DNA from: Paraburkholderia phenazinium
GTDB lineage: Bacteria > Pseudomonadota > Gammaproteobacteria > Burkholderiales > Burkholderiaceae
Assembly (NCBI RefSeq): GCF_900142845.1
Contig: NZ_FSRU01000001.1
Location: 3,472,001-3,536,000 of the forward strand
DNA length: 64,000 nucleotides
Direction: 5' to 3'
How positions within the stretch are numbered: the stretch's first letter is position 1; every line of letters starts with the position of its first letter. The notes beneath the pieces are model-generated. The model searched no databases. It was not told the DNA's origin and worked only from the letters and a program-made list of their open reading frames with translations. A program made the position numbers and the translations under genes. Shown here piece after piece: positions 45,291 to 54,820 of this stretch.

Positions 45291-45294
45291 GCCC

Positions 45295-46665
45295 ATGCCC
45301 ACCCAACGCGATCCGGGGAATATCTGGAAAACCATCGTCTCGACCGTGATAGGCGGCACGTTCGAGTGGTTCGACTTCATGGTGTACTCGTATTTCTCGA
45401 GCACGATTGCGCGGGTGTTTTTTCCTACCGTCGATCGCGGCGGGGCGTTGCTGCTGACGTTCGCGACCTTCGCGGTCGGCTTCCTGGTCCGTCCGATCGG
45501 CGGCGTGGTGATGGGCCTGGCCGCGGACCGGGTCGGACGGGTGAAGGTGCTGTCGTGGATCATGGTCCTGATGTCGGTGGGCTCGCTGGTCCTCGGGCTG
45601 ACCCCGGGCTTCGCGACACTTGGGCTCGTCGCGCCGCTGCTGGTGGTGATCGGCCGCCTGGTGCAAGGCTTCGCGGTGGGCGCGCAATTCGCGCTGTCGT
45701 CGGTGACGATCTACGAGGTCGCGCCGCCCAACCGGAAGATGTTTTACGGCAGCTTCAATATGCTGTCGATCGGGGTCGCGGCGATGTTGTCGTCGGGGTG
45801 CAGCTATCTGCTGTCGCGTCATCTGTCGCACGCGGACCTGTCGGCCTGGGGATGGCGCGTGCCGTTCCTGATCGGCGCGCTGGTCGGGCCGCTTGGCTTC
45901 TACATCCGCCATCATGTCGACGAATCGGAAGAATTCAACCGGATGCAGGCACGCCCCGCGGCACGGGCGCCCATGCGCGAGCGGCTACGCGATTTCGTCC
46001 GCGAGAACGGCGACGCCGTAGTGTGCGCGATGGGCGTGATGATCGCCGGTACGTCGCTGAATTATGTGTGGAATGCGTATCTGCCAACTTATGCGCAGGT
46101 TCAGTTGCATCTGTCGCTTAGCTCGTCGCTTCAAGGAATATTCGTTACGAGCATCGTGATGTGCGTTCTGTCACCGGTGTTCGGCATGCTGGCAGACCGT
46201 GTCGGCGCGTACCGGCTGTTCTTCTTCTTTATTGCGGGCTGGCTGATCTGCGTCTTTCCGTTGTTCTCGTATTTGCTGGCCGCCCCCACCGAGAACCGTC
46301 TGATGATCGTACGGGTTGTCGGCATACTCTTCCTCACGCTGCAAGGTGCCGCGCATCCAGGGATGCTGGTCAAGATCTTCACCGTGCAGGGACGCTCCAC
46401 GGGCGTGGCGATTTCGTATAACACCTCGGTCATGCTGTTCGGTGGCCTGGCGCCGTTCTATCTCTCGCTGGTGGCGCGCCTCACGGACGCGCGCTTCATT
46501 CCGCCGAGCTACCTGTTCGGTACCGGGCTGCTGGCGATCCTGCTGGTGCTCGTGACGCGCACGGGTCGGCGGGTGTTGCAGGCCGACCGGATGGAGCGCG
46601 GGCAACGGCGCGCGGCACGCGGAACCGGCATGGAGCAGGCGGGCGCGAATCGGGAGCACAGCTAA
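45295..46665 (+). CDS. MFS transporter, metabolite:H+ symporter (MHS) family
   Basis: A 456-residue, 12-helix MFS carrier. GGTFEWFDFMVYSYFSSTIA in helix 1 and RPIGGVVMGLAADRVGRVKV in loop 2-3 are MHS-family signatures (KgtP, ProP, ShiA, CitA relatives). The start at 45295 lies 4 bp after the hydrolase stop with GGAGG just inside that gene, so translation is coupled. The basic C-terminal tail (RMERGQRRAARG) is unremarkable. It would import the operon's substrate as an anion or zwitterion. Its stop touches the stop of the convergent aldo/keto reductase. Confidence 0.9.
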   Translation: MPTQRDPGNIWKTIVSTVIGGTFEWFDFMVYSYFSSTIARVFFPTVDRGGALLLTFATFAVGFLVRPIGGVVMGLAADRVGRVKVLSWIMVLMSVGSLVLGLTPGFATLGLVAPLLVVIGRLVQGFAVGAQFALSSVTIYEVAPPNRKMFYGSFNMLSIGVAAMLSSGCSYLLSRHLSHADLSAWGWRVPFLIGALVGPLGFYIRHHVDESEEFNRMQARPAARAPMRERLRDFVRENGDAVVCAMGVMIAGTSLNYVWNAYLPTYAQVQLHLSLSSSLQGIFVTSIVMCVLSPVFGMLADRVGAYRLFFFFIAGWLICVFPLFSYLLAAPTENRLMIVRVVGILFLTLQGAAHPGMLVKIFTVQGRSTGVAISYNTSVMLFGGLAPFYLSLVARLTDARFIPPSYLFGTGLLAILLVLVTRTGRRVLQADRMERGQRRAARGTGMEQAGANREHS

Positions 46666-47502
46666 TCAAACGACCGTACTGTCCCACAGCGGAGCAAGCC
46701 CAGGCGGGTCAACGATACGGCTGTCTGCCGTCGCCAACGCGTGTATGGCCGCCATGTCCACGTCATCCAGTTCGAAGTCGAAGACCGCCAGGTTCTGCGC
46801 CAACCGATCGACCCGCGTGGTCCTTGAAAGCGCGACCATCCCACGCTGTTGAACAAGCCATCGCAAGACAATCTGGGCAATCGTCTTGTCGTAGCGCGCC
46901 GCAATCTCTTTGAGCGTGGGATCCGAGAAGACCCGGCCAATCGCCATGCCGCAGTACCCCGTCACGGCAAGCCCCGCCTGCAGCGTACTTTCGATCAGCA
47001 AGGACTGGTTCAGATACGGGTGATACTCGAACTGATTCGTCACGAGCGGAACCGCAGACAGCCAGATCGCCTCCGTCATCAGTGCGCGGTTGAAATTGCT
47101 CACGCCGATGTGCCGAACCTTGCCGGCGCGCGCCACGGCGTTCAGTCCTGCGATCTGTTCGGCCAGCGGCACATCCGAGCCAGGCCAGTGCAGCAAGAGC
47201 AGATCGATATAGTCTGTCTTGAGCTTGCGGAGGCTCTCGTTGACGGACGCTTCGAAGTTTCGCTCCGAATAGTTGCTGACCCAAACCTTGGTAGTCAGAA
47301 AGATCTCGCTTCTCGGAACGCCGGACGCGGCGACGCACTCGCCGATTTCGCCCTCGTTACGATAGACCTGCGCGGTGTCGATATGACGGAAGCCGGCACT
47401 CAGGGCAGCAGGAACCACTCGGTAGACATCGGCGGCGCTCATTCCATAAGTGCCAAAACCGATGGCCGGAATCGCCGCGTTACCCACATTGACGTTTCGC
47501 AT
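46666..47502 (-). CDS. Aldo/keto reductase
   Basis: A 278-residue (beta/alpha)8 NADPH-dependent reductase. The catalytic tetrad is visible: Asp in GFRHIDTAQVYRNEGE with Tyr four residues on, Lys in FLTTKVWVSN and His in DLLLLHWPG. The NADPH site is SRTTRVDRLAQN. It resembles the 2,5-diketo-gluconate reductase/YeaE branch, which removes methylglyoxal and other reactive carbonyls. It ends a minus-strand run with pirin and DoxX genes, so a redox or electrophile-defence role is likely. Confidence 0.9.
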   Translation of the reverse strand: MRNVNVGNAAIPAIGFGTYGMSAADVYRVVPAALSAGFRHIDTAQVYRNEGEIGECVAASGVPRSEIFLTTKVWVSNYSERNFEASVNESLRKLKTDYIDLLLLHWPGSDVPLAEQIAGLNAVARAGKVRHIGVSNFNRALMTEAIWLSAVPLVTNQFEYHPYLNQSLLIESTLQAGLAVTGYCGMAIGRVFSDPTLKEIAARYDKTIAQIVLRWLVQQRGMVALSRTTRVDRLAQNLAVFDFELDDVDMAAIHALATADSRIVDPPGLAPLWDSTVV

Positions 47503-47554
47503 GACGTGTTCCCAATAGAGTCATTCGCATCCTGCCGAAACCGCTTTCGGGCGA

Positions 47555-48475
47555 TTACCCAATGCGGCCGCGGCGACGCAGTTGTGTGCCGATCTCCCTG
47601 ATGCTGGCTTCCCCCGCGCGCAACGCCTCTACCGACGTATGCACCGAGTAGTAGCCAAGCACGAGATCGTGCGGATGAGCGACTGCGGAGCCGAGGACGA
47701 AATCCGTCGCTTCGTCGGCCGTGAATGTCAACGCCTCTTCGGATTCGTCAAACACGACAAGCTCGTCGGCGATGACTTCGCCGGCTGTGCGCAGTGCGCC
47801 ACGTTGAACCGCTAGCCACGCGACGTTGTGACCGGCCGGCGGCGTGTACTGCCACTGCTCGCCAGCCGAAAGCTGAACCAGCAGATAGTTGATGCCTGAC
47901 GGTGCGGGTACCAGGCTTTCGACGTTTCCGTAACGACCCAGGATAACGCGGGCCGGACCGCTGCGAGGCACTTCGCTCGCAGATAAGTACTGACTGTGCG
48001 GTGCACCGAGTTCGAGCTCAGGCGGCAACGCAACCCACAACTGATAGCCGCGCACCGGCCCATCGCCTTTCGCGCGACCGTCATGCCACACGCCCCTGCC
48101 CGCATTCATCCACTCGACGCCGCCGGCCGGCATGATCCCCGCTGCGCCGGTCGTGTCTTCGTATTCGACTTCACCTTCCAGCAGCACCGTCGTCGTGGCG
48201 AGACCGGAATGGGGATGCATGGAAAAGCGCATGTCGCTGTCCATCGAGCTATCGAAATAGTCGAGAAAGACGAACGGCTTTAACACCGCTCCAAGGTCGG
48301 ACGGGCTGACCATCCGCTTGACCGGACCATGCTGCCGGCCTGCGGTGCGAGTCACGATCGTACGGCCATCCAGCAGCGCATCTGATTCACGTAAATTGGT
48401 TTGCATATCGAACAATGCTCCATGTTCCGCAGCACTTGGCGATGAGACAGGCGACGGATTCGTTTCGAAAGACAT
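47555..48475 (-). CDS. Pirin family protein (long form)
   Basis: A 306-residue bicupin of the pirin family. The N-terminal cupin holds the metal motif: MHPHSGLATTTVLLEGEVEY with its His and Glu and the later WMNAGRGVWH. The C-terminal cupin (VILGRYGNVESLVP onward) lacks metal residues. Bacterial pirins act as Fe-dependent quercetin-dioxygenase-like enzymes or redox sensors. GGGAG upstream of the ATG at 48475 fixes the start. A second, shorter pirin is encoded 570 bp upstream, with DoxX between. Confidence 0.9.
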   Translation of the reverse strand: MSFETNPSPVSSPSAAEHGALFDMQTNLRESDALLDGRTIVTRTAGRQHGPVKRMVSPSDLGAVLKPFVFLDYFDSSMDSDMRFSMHPHSGLATTTVLLEGEVEYEDTTGAAGIMPAGGVEWMNAGRGVWHDGRAKGDGPVRGYQLWVALPPELELGAPHSQYLSASEVPRSGPARVILGRYGNVESLVPAPSGINYLLVQLSAGEQWQYTPPAGHNVAWLAVQRGALRTAGEVIADELVVFDESEEALTFTADEATDFVLGSAVAHPHDLVLGYYSVHTSVEALRAGEASIREIGTQLRRRGRIG

Positions 48476-48574
48476 GGTGTTGACTCCCACTCGTGCCCCG
48501 ACAACGGAGAAACGTCACGAAGAGACGATCGCACATCCGCTTAAGCAAGCAATCGCCTCGACGAGACCGCCCTC

Positions 48575-48997
48575 CTAGCTTGCGCTCAGCGCTGAAACAC
48601 CCGAAGCGGTGCGCCGGGCGCGTGCGTCCAGGCTGAATGCGCCGGCGCCGAAATAGGTGATCTGCAGCAGGCCACCCGCCATCATCACGTTCTTGAGGAA
48701 GTGAATCATCTGGTTCTGGTCGGCGAAGTTGTGGTGAAAGAACAGCGCCGTGACCACACAGAACACCGCCATCGCCAGCGAGACGGTGCGAGCCCGGTAG
48801 CCCGACAGCAGCAGCAGACCACCGCCCAGTTCGGTCAGCACGGCCATCACGAATGCAAGTGGCGGCACGGGCAAACCCATGGCAGCAATGTAGCCAACCG
48901 TCGCACCGTACGCGGCGAGCTTGCCCAGGCCACTCATGACAAACGGCGCACCGATCAGGATGCGACCCAACAACGGAAGAAATTTAAAGCGTTCCAT
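48575..48997 (-). CDS. DoxX family membrane protein
   Basis: A 140-residue, four-helix inner-membrane protein: helix 1 ILIGAPFVMSGLGKLA, helix 2 AFVMAVLTELGGGLLLLSGY, helix 3 VSLAMAVFCVVTALFFHH and helix 4 NVMMAGGLLQITYFGAGAF. GGAG lies 6 bp before the ATG at 48997. DoxX/YphA-type proteins associate with quinone and thiosulfate redox chemistry or oxidative-stress complexes. It lies between two pirin genes on the same strand, a common Burkholderia arrangement. Confidence 0.88.
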   Translation of the reverse strand: MERFKFLPLLGRILIGAPFVMSGLGKLAAYGATVGYIAAMGLPVPPLAFVMAVLTELGGGLLLLSGYRARTVSLAMAVFCVVTALFFHHNFADQNQMIHFLKNVMMAGGLLQITYFGAGAFSLDARARRTASGVSALSAS

Positions 48998-49043
48998 CAC
49001 GATCTCCAGAAATGAAATTACGTAGGTGGATGAAAAAAGGGAA

Positions 49044-49742
49044 TTAGCCGGCGTCCACCATCACCAGTTCGGAATCTTCAAGAGCAACAATCTGCGCCGC
49101 GGCGAGTTGCGTGATCGCCACACCGTCCAGCGGCCCAACGGACTCGCCATTCAATTCAATGCGGCCCGAGGCCACGACGAGATAGGCACGATGTGCCGGG
49201 GGCAACTCGTATCGAACGCTTTCACCGCCCTTTAGCATCGCGCCAAGCACACGTGCTTCGGCCCGTACCGGCAGCGCACCTTCATCGCCGTCGAAACCGC
49301 TGGCAAGGACTACGAATCGCCCCGAACGGTCGCCCTTGGGAAACGGCTTGGTATCCCACGCGGGTTCGCCACCGGCTTTGCGAGGCTGCAGCCAGATCTG
49401 ATAAACCTTGAGCGGCACCTCGCCGCGGTTGAACTCGGCGTGGCGTATGCCCGTGCCGGCGCTCATGACCTGGACATCGCCGGCATGGAGCGTTCCTTCG
49501 GATCCCAAAGTGTCCCGATGGCCGAGCAAACCCTGGCGCACATAGGTGATGATCTCCATGTCGCGGTGCCCGTGCATGGGAAAGCCGCTACCTACGGCGA
49601 TCTCGTCGTCGTTCCAGACAATCAGAGGGCCCAGAGCAGCATGTGCGGGGTTGCCATCGGCGCTGACCACGAAATGGTATTTCGCGCGCAGCCAGCCGAG
49701 GTCCGCCGTGTCCAACGATTCCCAACGCCTATGTGTGAGCAT
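49044..49742 (-). CDS. Pirin family protein (YhhW-like, short form)
   Basis: A 232-residue pirin with the full metal site in the first cupin: FPMHGHRDMEIITYVRQG and SAGTGIRHAEFNRG. Size and sequence match E. coli YhhW, which has quercetin 2,3-dioxygenase activity in vitro. GGAGAAGG before the ATG at 49742 fixes the start. It is first in the minus-strand run and divergent from the LysR gene at 49923, which probably controls it. Confidence 0.9.
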   Translation of the reverse strand: MLTHRRWESLDTADLGWLRAKYHFVVSADGNPAHAALGPLIVWNDDEIAVGSGFPMHGHRDMEIITYVRQGLLGHRDTLGSEGTLHAGDVQVMSAGTGIRHAEFNRGEVPLKVYQIWLQPRKAGGEPAWDTKPFPKGDRSGRFVVLASGFDGDEGALPVRAEARVLGAMLKGGESVRYELPPAHRAYLVVASGRIELNGESVGPLDGVAITQLAAAQIVALEDSELVMVDAG

Positions 49743-49922
49743 GACCTTCTCCGTTTCCTGCCGCCGCCTATGCGGCGCTTGTCACCTGTGCGACCAGCCG
49801 GATTCGGCGCGGCTACAGGCCATGAGAAGAATGCTATATTTGCAATGATCCCGTGCATAGATGCTGCATTGGAACGCATCGTTGCCATGAATAGAACGAT
49901 AACCAGGAGTTCAAGTCTGCTC

Positions 49923-50840
49923 ATGAAGGCAATCACCGACCTCAATGATCTTCGGCTCTTCGCGGAAGTCGTCGAGCATGGAAGCTACACGGCGGCCGCA
50001 CGCAGCCTCGGCCTGCAGACGTCGAAACTCAGCCGGCGCATTCGTGCTCTGGAGGAAGAACTTGGCGTCCGCCTGCTCAATCGCACCAGCCGGAGCCTGT
50101 CCTTGACGGAAACCGGGCGGCAGTTCCATCAGCACTGCCTGGCACTGGTGGCGGAAGCGAAAGCCGCCAAAGATATCGTGGACCGCACCCGCTCGACGCC
50201 ACAGGGCACTGTGCGCATCAGTTGCCCGGTGGCCTTGCTGGAGTCCGGCATCTCCACGATCATCGCTCGCTACGTGGCGGACAACCCGCATGTCCAGGTC
50301 GTGCTCGATGCAACCAACCGCCGCGTGGATGTCGTCGAGGAAGGCCTCGACTTTGCCATCCGCGTCAGGCTTCCGCCGTTGGAGAACACCGATCTCGCCG
50401 TCCGCCAGTTGTGCGTATCCATTCACATTCTGGTTGCCAGTCCCGAGCTGGCGGCACGCTATCCGGCGCCTCGCTCGATCGACTCCCTGAAGGAGTGGCC
50501 CACCCTCTCCATGGCCAGCAGCGGCGAGCGATTTGTCTGGAACCTCGTCGACGGCGAGGGGCGCGCGACATCATGGGCGCATCAGCCGCGCCTCGCGACC
50601 GACGACCTGGCCAGCCTGCGGGTGGCGGCGATGGCCGGCGTCGGCGTGGCCATGTTGCCGAGAGAACAGGTGGAGACCGATATTGCGGCCGGCCGTCTGC
50701 AGCAACTGCTGCCAGGTCTGACCAGCACACCGGGCCTGGTGCATGCGATCTTCCCCACACGCCGAGGCATGGTGCCGGCCGTGCGTCACTTGCTCGACGC
50801 ACTCGTTGCAGGCTTCGAAGGTCCGGACCGGCGGCCCTAG
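49923..50840 (+). CDS. LysR family transcriptional regulator
   Basis: A 305-residue LysR regulator with HTH at about residues 5-65 (DLNDLRLFAEVVEHGSYTAA, LQTSKLSRRIRALEEELG) and effector domain from about 95 (GTVRISCPVALLESGISTII). It is divergent from the pirin/DoxX/reductase run and likely activates it upon an electrophile or quinone signal, as known for related QhpR/YhaJ-type regulators. The intervening 180 bp have a short hairpin, CGCCGC-CTAT-GCGGCG, at 49762-49777. I take the ATG at 49923; upstream in-frame starts would overlap the pirin promoter. Confidence 0.9.
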   Translation: MKAITDLNDLRLFAEVVEHGSYTAAARSLGLQTSKLSRRIRALEEELGVRLLNRTSRSLSLTETGRQFHQHCLALVAEAKAAKDIVDRTRSTPQGTVRISCPVALLESGISTIIARYVADNPHVQVVLDATNRRVDVVEEGLDFAIRVRLPPLENTDLAVRQLCVSIHILVASPELAARYPAPRSIDSLKEWPTLSMASSGERFVWNLVDGEGRATSWAHQPRLATDDLASLRVAAMAGVGVAMLPREQVETDIAAGRLQQLLPGLTSTPGLVHAIFPTRRGMVPAVRHLLDALVAGFEGPDRRP

Positions 50841-50899
50841 CGCGGCCACCGGCGGGATGCACGTCGTTTGTATGTCGACGCTGCGAATCTGGCTGATGC

Positions 50900-51499
50900 T
50901 CAGCCAAACAGCTTGTTTGCCGTCCGGGCGATCAGTTCGCCCTGATGGCGCGCGCCGGCGAGCTCGATAGCGCTCGGCTGGCGCTGACCTTGTCCGCCGG
51001 CGATCGTTGTGGCGCCGTACGGAGAACCGCCGACAATTTCGTCCAGGGTCATTTGCCCCTGATGGCTATAAGGGAGGCCGACGATGGTCATGCCAAAGTG
51101 CAGCAGGTTGGTAATAATCGAAAACAACGTCGCCTCCTGACCGCCGTGCTGGCTCGCGGTCGACGTGAAGGCGCCGCCTACCTTGCCGTTCAGCGCACCG
51201 CTCATCCACAGGCCGCCGGCCTGATCCAGGAATGCCGCCATCTGCGAAGAGATGCGCCCGAAGCGGGTCGGCGTGCCGACAACGATCGCGTCGTAGTCGG
51301 CAAGCTCCGCAACCTTCGCAATCGGCGCCTTCTGGTCCAGCTTGAAGTAAGCGGCCTTGGCCACCTCCTCCGGCGCCGTTTCCGGCACTCGCTTGACGTC
51401 GACCGTGGCGCCCGTCAGGCGCGCACCTTCGGCAATGGCATCCGCCAGCGTTTCGGCGTGGCCATACGAGGAATAGTAGAGAACCAGAACTTTCGACAT
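50900..51499 (-). CDS. wrbA: NAD(P)H:quinone oxidoreductase, WrbA type
   Basis: A 199-residue flavodoxin-like FMN protein reducing quinones by two electrons. The FMN phosphate loop is [19 protein letters not shown], with [19 protein letters not shown] and [15 protein letters not shown] around the isoalloxazine ring; these are WrbA hallmarks. AGGAGG stands 5 bp before the ATG at 51499. It converges on the LysR gene and fits the quinone-stress theme of the region. Family length is normal. Confidence 0.93.
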   Translation of the reverse strand: MSKVLVLYYSSYGHAETLADAIAEGARLTGATVDVKRVPETAPEEVAKAAYFKLDQKAPIAKVAELADYDAIVVGTPTRFGRISSQMAAFLDQAGGLWMSGALNGKVGGAFTSTASQHGGQEATLFSIITNLLHFGMTIVGLPYSHQGQMTLDEIVGGSPYGATTIAGGQGQRQPSAIELAGARHQGELIARTANKLFG

Positions 51500-51520
51500 T
51501 TCGACCTCCTTCCTATATCT

Positions 51521-51566
51521 GCGGTGGTGACGGGGTGGGACATGCGGTGGTGACGGGGTGGGACAT
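51521..51566. repeat. Two perfect tandem copies of a 23-bp unit upstream of wrbA
   Basis: 51521-51543 and 51544-51566 are identical (unit begins GCGGTGGTGACGGGG and ends GGGACAT). They lie 22-67 bp upstream of the wrbA start, in its leader or promoter. Confidence 0.7.
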
Positions 51567-51786
51567 GACGGCCCGGCGTCAATCCTACGTCTGCATCGTT
51601 GATCGCGCCTATCTCCACGGCAGCAACGAAGCGTTGCGGCCAGTAGAACGATAAGCGCCAACGCCCCACACGGCTGGCTGTCGGGCCTGTCGAGCCGCGC
51701 CAGCAGGTGTAATCCCCAGGTACGTCGTCACCGGCGAACCGGTTGACACGCCTCAGCCCACATCCTAATATACAACCATGCTGTAT

Positions 51787-51803
51787 GCATTCACTATTGT
51801 TGA
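51787..51803. promoter_or_regulatory. Candidate IclR operator, copy A
   Basis: GCATTCACTATTGTTGA and the next few bases (ending AATA) repeat almost exactly the sequence upstream of the porin gene at 58781-58800. It lies 70-86 bp upstream of the enoyl-CoA hydratase start. The arms ATTCA and TGAAT form an imperfect inverted repeat. Confidence 0.5.
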
Positions 51804-51872
51804 ATATTCGCAGCACCTGGCAGGAGACACCAAGGTTTCAGGATCGCCATCATTTATTAAGGATTCCTTTCA

Positions 51873-52661
51873 ATGAAAAGCATCTATTTTGAACGTCGTC
51901 AGAACGTAGGCCATATCGTCCTGGCCAATCCTCCCGCGAATCTCATCGCGGCAGACTTCGCCGATTCCCTCGAAAGCGCCGTCCGCGAAGCCAGCAAGGC
52001 CGATATCCGGTCGCTGCTGATCCGCGCAGAAGGTGCCGACTTCAGCAAGGGCGGTGACGTCCTCGATTTCATCGACAAAGGTTTCGATGACTGGAGGACC
52101 TTCATAGCGCAGATTCACCATACGTATCGGTCAATCGAAGGCCTGCAGATTCCGACGGTTGCCGCGGTGCGCGGCGCGGCATACGGCGGCGCGTTCGAGC
52201 TGGCTCTGGCGTGCGACTTCATCGTTGCCGCGGAAAACGCTACTTTCCGCTGCATTGAAGCGTCGGTCGGCTCGGCGCCGGTCGCCGGCGGTGTGCAGCG
52301 CCTCGCGGAAAGAGCCGGTCGCGCCTATGCAGCGCGCTACGCGATGCTCAGCGAACCCATGTCCGGCACGACCGCCGGTCAACTCGGCGTTGCCGCCTTC
52401 GTCGTCGGCGAGGACCAGGTCGAGCGCGTCGCCGAGGATCTCGCCGTCCGGCTGGCCAACGGCCCGACGCGTTCGTATGGCGCCATTCGCGCGCTTCTCA
52501 AGGCATGGTCCGGGGCAGGCGTGCCCGGTGCCGACGTCCTGACGCTCGACCTCACCATGGGACTGCACCTGACGGACGACGCCCGGAAAGGGCGCACCGC
52601 ACGTGCAAACGCCGTCGCTCGTGGGGAAGAACCGGCTCCGGTCGTTTTTCTCGGCAAGTGA
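51873..52661 (+). CDS. Enoyl-CoA hydratase/isomerase family protein
   Basis: A 262-residue crotonase-fold protein. The oxyanion-hole segments are [10 protein letters not shown] and [17 protein letters not shown]. The catalytic-Glu region reads [18 protein letters not shown], keeping one acid but with changes around the usual PGxGG, so hydratase, isomerase or retro-aldol chemistry are all open. AAGGA lies 9 bp before the ATG. It heads a six-gene operon and is followed by an acyl-CoA ligase (34 bp). A hydratase plus ligase pair recalls feruloyl-CoA-type side-chain cleavage, but the monooxygenase downstream argues for another route. Confidence 0.88.
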   Translation: MKSIYFERRQNVGHIVLANPPANLIAADFADSLESAVREASKADIRSLLIRAEGADFSKGGDVLDFIDKGFDDWRTFIAQIHHTYRSIEGLQIPTVAAVRGAAYGGAFELALACDFIVAAENATFRCIEASVGSAPVAGGVQRLAERAGRAYAARYAMLSEPMSGTTAGQLGVAAFVVGEDQVERVAEDLAVRLANGPTRSYGAIRALLKAWSGAGVPGADVLTLDLTMGLHLTDDARKGRTARANAVARGEEPAPVVFLGK

Positions 52662-52695
52662 GCCGGCAGGCAACTCCAAGTCACGGACGATAGCG

Positions 52696-54357
52696 ATGAA
52701 GACACTTTCCCACGAGCGCGGAACACGTTTCGCAGACCTGATCGATCAGACCATTGGCGATTGTTTCGACGAGATGGCCGGCAAAATGGGCGACCACGTT
52801 GCGGTCGTCAGCCGCCACGAAGGGATCCGGCTCAGCTACGGTGAACTTCGCCAACAGTCGGACCGGCTTGCAGGTGCGCTTCTCGCGTCGGGACTCGAGC
52901 CGGGGGACCGGATCGGCATCTGGTCCCATACGAACATCGCCTGGCTGCTGATGCAGTTAGCCACGGCGAAGGCCGGGTTGATACTCGTCAACATCAACCC
53001 CGCTTATCGGACCTCGGAGCTGGAGCATGCCCTCAATCTGGTGGGCTGCAAGGCCATCGTGACGATGGTCCGTTACCGCTCGAGCGAGTACCTGAACATG
53101 TTGCGGGAGCTGGGAAAAGCCCGGCTGCCGAGCCTTGAGACGATCTGGTGGATCGACGACGCCGACTGCCCGGACGAAGCGGGTGCGCAACGTTTCTCCG
53201 ACCTGCTCCGTTTCGCCCCGGAGGACAACGCATCGCTGCAGGCCATACGCCGTAGCGTGCGTCCGGACGACGCCGTCAACATCCAGTTCACCAGCGGCAC
53301 AACCGGGCTTCCCAAGGCCGCAACGCTGAGTCATCGCAACATCCTCAACAACGGCTTCTTCGTGGGCGAGTGCATGAAGCTCACCCACGTGGATCGCGTG
53401 TGCGTCCCGGTTCCGATGTACCACTGCTTCGGCATGGTGATGGGCAATCTGGCCTGCCTGACCCATGGTTCGACGCTTGTTTACCCCGCGGAGCGCTTCG
53501 ACGCCGAAGCCGTTCTGGCGACCGTCCAGGCAGAAAAATGCACGGCGCTCTACGGAGTGCCGACCATGTTCATCGCTGCGCTCAATCACTCGCGCTTTGC
53601 GGAGTTCGATCTGGGCAGTCTGCGCACCGGCATCATGGCCGGTTCGCCCTGCCCCGTCGAAATCATGAAGCGGGTGGTCGGCGACATGCATCTGCCTGAG
53701 ATCACGATCGCTTACGGCATGACGGAAACGAGCCCGGTGAGCTGCCAAAGCGTGACGGATACGCCGGTCGATAAGCGGGTGTCCACGGTCGGCCAGGTGC
53801 TGCCGCATCTTGAGATCAAGATGATCGACCCGCTGACCGGCCAGACCGTGGAGCGCGGCCAACCGGGCGAACTCTGCACCCGTGGCTACTCGGTCATGCT
53901 CGGTTACTGGAACCAGCCCGAGCGAACGCGCGAAGCGATCGACGCCGAAGGCTGGATGCACTCGGGCGATCTCGCCACGCTCGACGCGGAGGGCTTCGTC
54001 AACATCGTGGGACGAATCAAGGATATGGTCATTCGCGGCGGCGAAAACCTGTATCCCCGGGAGATCGAAGAGTTTCTCTACACCTGTCCGGGCGTGCTGG
54101 ACGTGCAGGTGGTCGGTGTGCCGGACAAGCATTTCGGCGAAGAACTCTGCGCATGGATCATCGTCACGCCGGGGACGGCTCTCGACGACGACGCCGTTCG
54201 CGACTTTTGCAAAGGCAGGATAGCGCATTACAAGGTGCCCAAATACATCCGCTTTGTCGACGCGTTTCCGACCACCGTGACGGGAAAAATCCAGAAGTAC
54301 CGGATTCGGCAAATCATGAGCGACGAGCTGGGCCTGAACGAACAAAACACAGCGTGA
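52696..54357 (+). CDS. AMP-dependent acyl-CoA synthetase
   Basis: A 553-residue ANL-superfamily ligase making acyl-CoA from a carboxylic acid, ATP and CoA. The P-loop is [18 protein letters not shown]; motif A5 is [13 protein letters not shown]; the hinge is [20 protein letters not shown]; and the catalytic Lys is in [11 protein letters not shown]. Sequence style is that of the medium-chain/AtuH-like fatty-acyl-CoA synthases. I start at the ATG at 52696; an earlier in-frame start at 52603 overlaps the hydratase gene. It probably activates the acid handled by the operon. Confidence 0.92.
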   Translation: MKTLSHERGTRFADLIDQTIGDCFDEMAGKMGDHVAVVSRHEGIRLSYGELRQQSDRLAGALLASGLEPGDRIGIWSHTNIAWLLMQLATAKAGLILVNINPAYRTSELEHALNLVGCKAIVTMVRYRSSEYLNMLRELGKARLPSLETIWWIDDADCPDEAGAQRFSDLLRFAPEDNASLQAIRRSVRPDDAVNIQFTSGTTGLPKAATLSHRNILNNGFFVGECMKLTHVDRVCVPVPMYHCFGMVMGNLACLTHGSTLVYPAERFDAEAVLATVQAEKCTALYGVPTMFIAALNHSRFAEFDLGSLRTGIMAGSPCPVEIMKRVVGDMHLPEITIAYGMTETSPVSCQSVTDTPVDKRVSTVGQVLPHLEIKMIDPLTGQTVERGQPGELCTRGYSVMLGYWNQPERTREAIDAEGWMHSGDLATLDAEGFVNIVGRIKDMVIRGGENLYPREIEEFLYTCPGVLDVQVVGVPDKHFGEELCAWIIVTPGTALDDDAVRDFCKGRIAHYKVPKYIRFVDAFPTTVTGKIQKYRIRQIMSDELGLNEQNTA

Positions 54358-54415
54358 CGATCGTCGGTTAGGCCATCGCATCAATTCAGCAATCACACTT
54401 TTCCGGAGTGCCGCC

Positions 54416-54781
54416 ATGGCAGAAGTTGACCTGCAAGCCGTCTATCTGGTCGCGAAGGATATGGGCCGGTTAGAGGATTTCTATGCATCGGCGCTGGGGA
54501 TGCCTGTTCAGTTCCGCGACGACAACAAGTGGACTCAATTCCGCCTGCAGCGCAGCGCATTTGCGCTGAGTTCCGCCGAAGAAGCGGCACAAGGCGCTGT
54601 TGGAGCCGTCCCCGTCTTCCGGGTGGCTGGAGAAGCTCAGGACACGGTCCGGCAGAACATTCTGTCCGCGGGTGGCCGGGTAGTCGCACAGCGCGACATG
54701 GGCACTCACGGTGTCGTTACCACCTATCAGGATCCGGAAGAAAACCTCTTCCAGGTATTCAGTCCATCTTCGACGCGCTAA
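54416..54781 (+). CDS. VOC family protein (glyoxalase/dioxygenase fold)
   Basis: A 121-residue single-unit VOC protein: two beta-alpha-beta-beta-beta repeats, with AVYLVAKDMGRLEDFYASAL opening the first and VPVFRVAGEA the second, ending in DPEENLFQVFSPS with the last metal Glu. The expected first-strand His is replaced (AVYLV), so metal binding may be incomplete. GGAG precedes the ATG. Within this operon it may be an isomerase or small dioxygenase, or a binding protein; no closer assignment is possible. Confidence 0.82.
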   Translation: MAEVDLQAVYLVAKDMGRLEDFYASALGMPVQFRDDNKWTQFRLQRSAFALSSAEEAAQGAVGAVPVFRVAGEAQDTVRQNILSAGGRVVAQRDMGTHGVVTTYQDPEENLFQVFSPSSTR

Positions 54782-54820
54782 GCCCGAAGAACACTCCCTT
54801 CGCACCTTACTGGAAAATCG

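Noticed and set aside
52957..54417. A 486-codon minus-strand frame opposite the acyl-CoA ligase gene
   Set aside because: Antisense shadow of a gene with all ligase motifs; translation is His/Arg-rich and unlike any protein.
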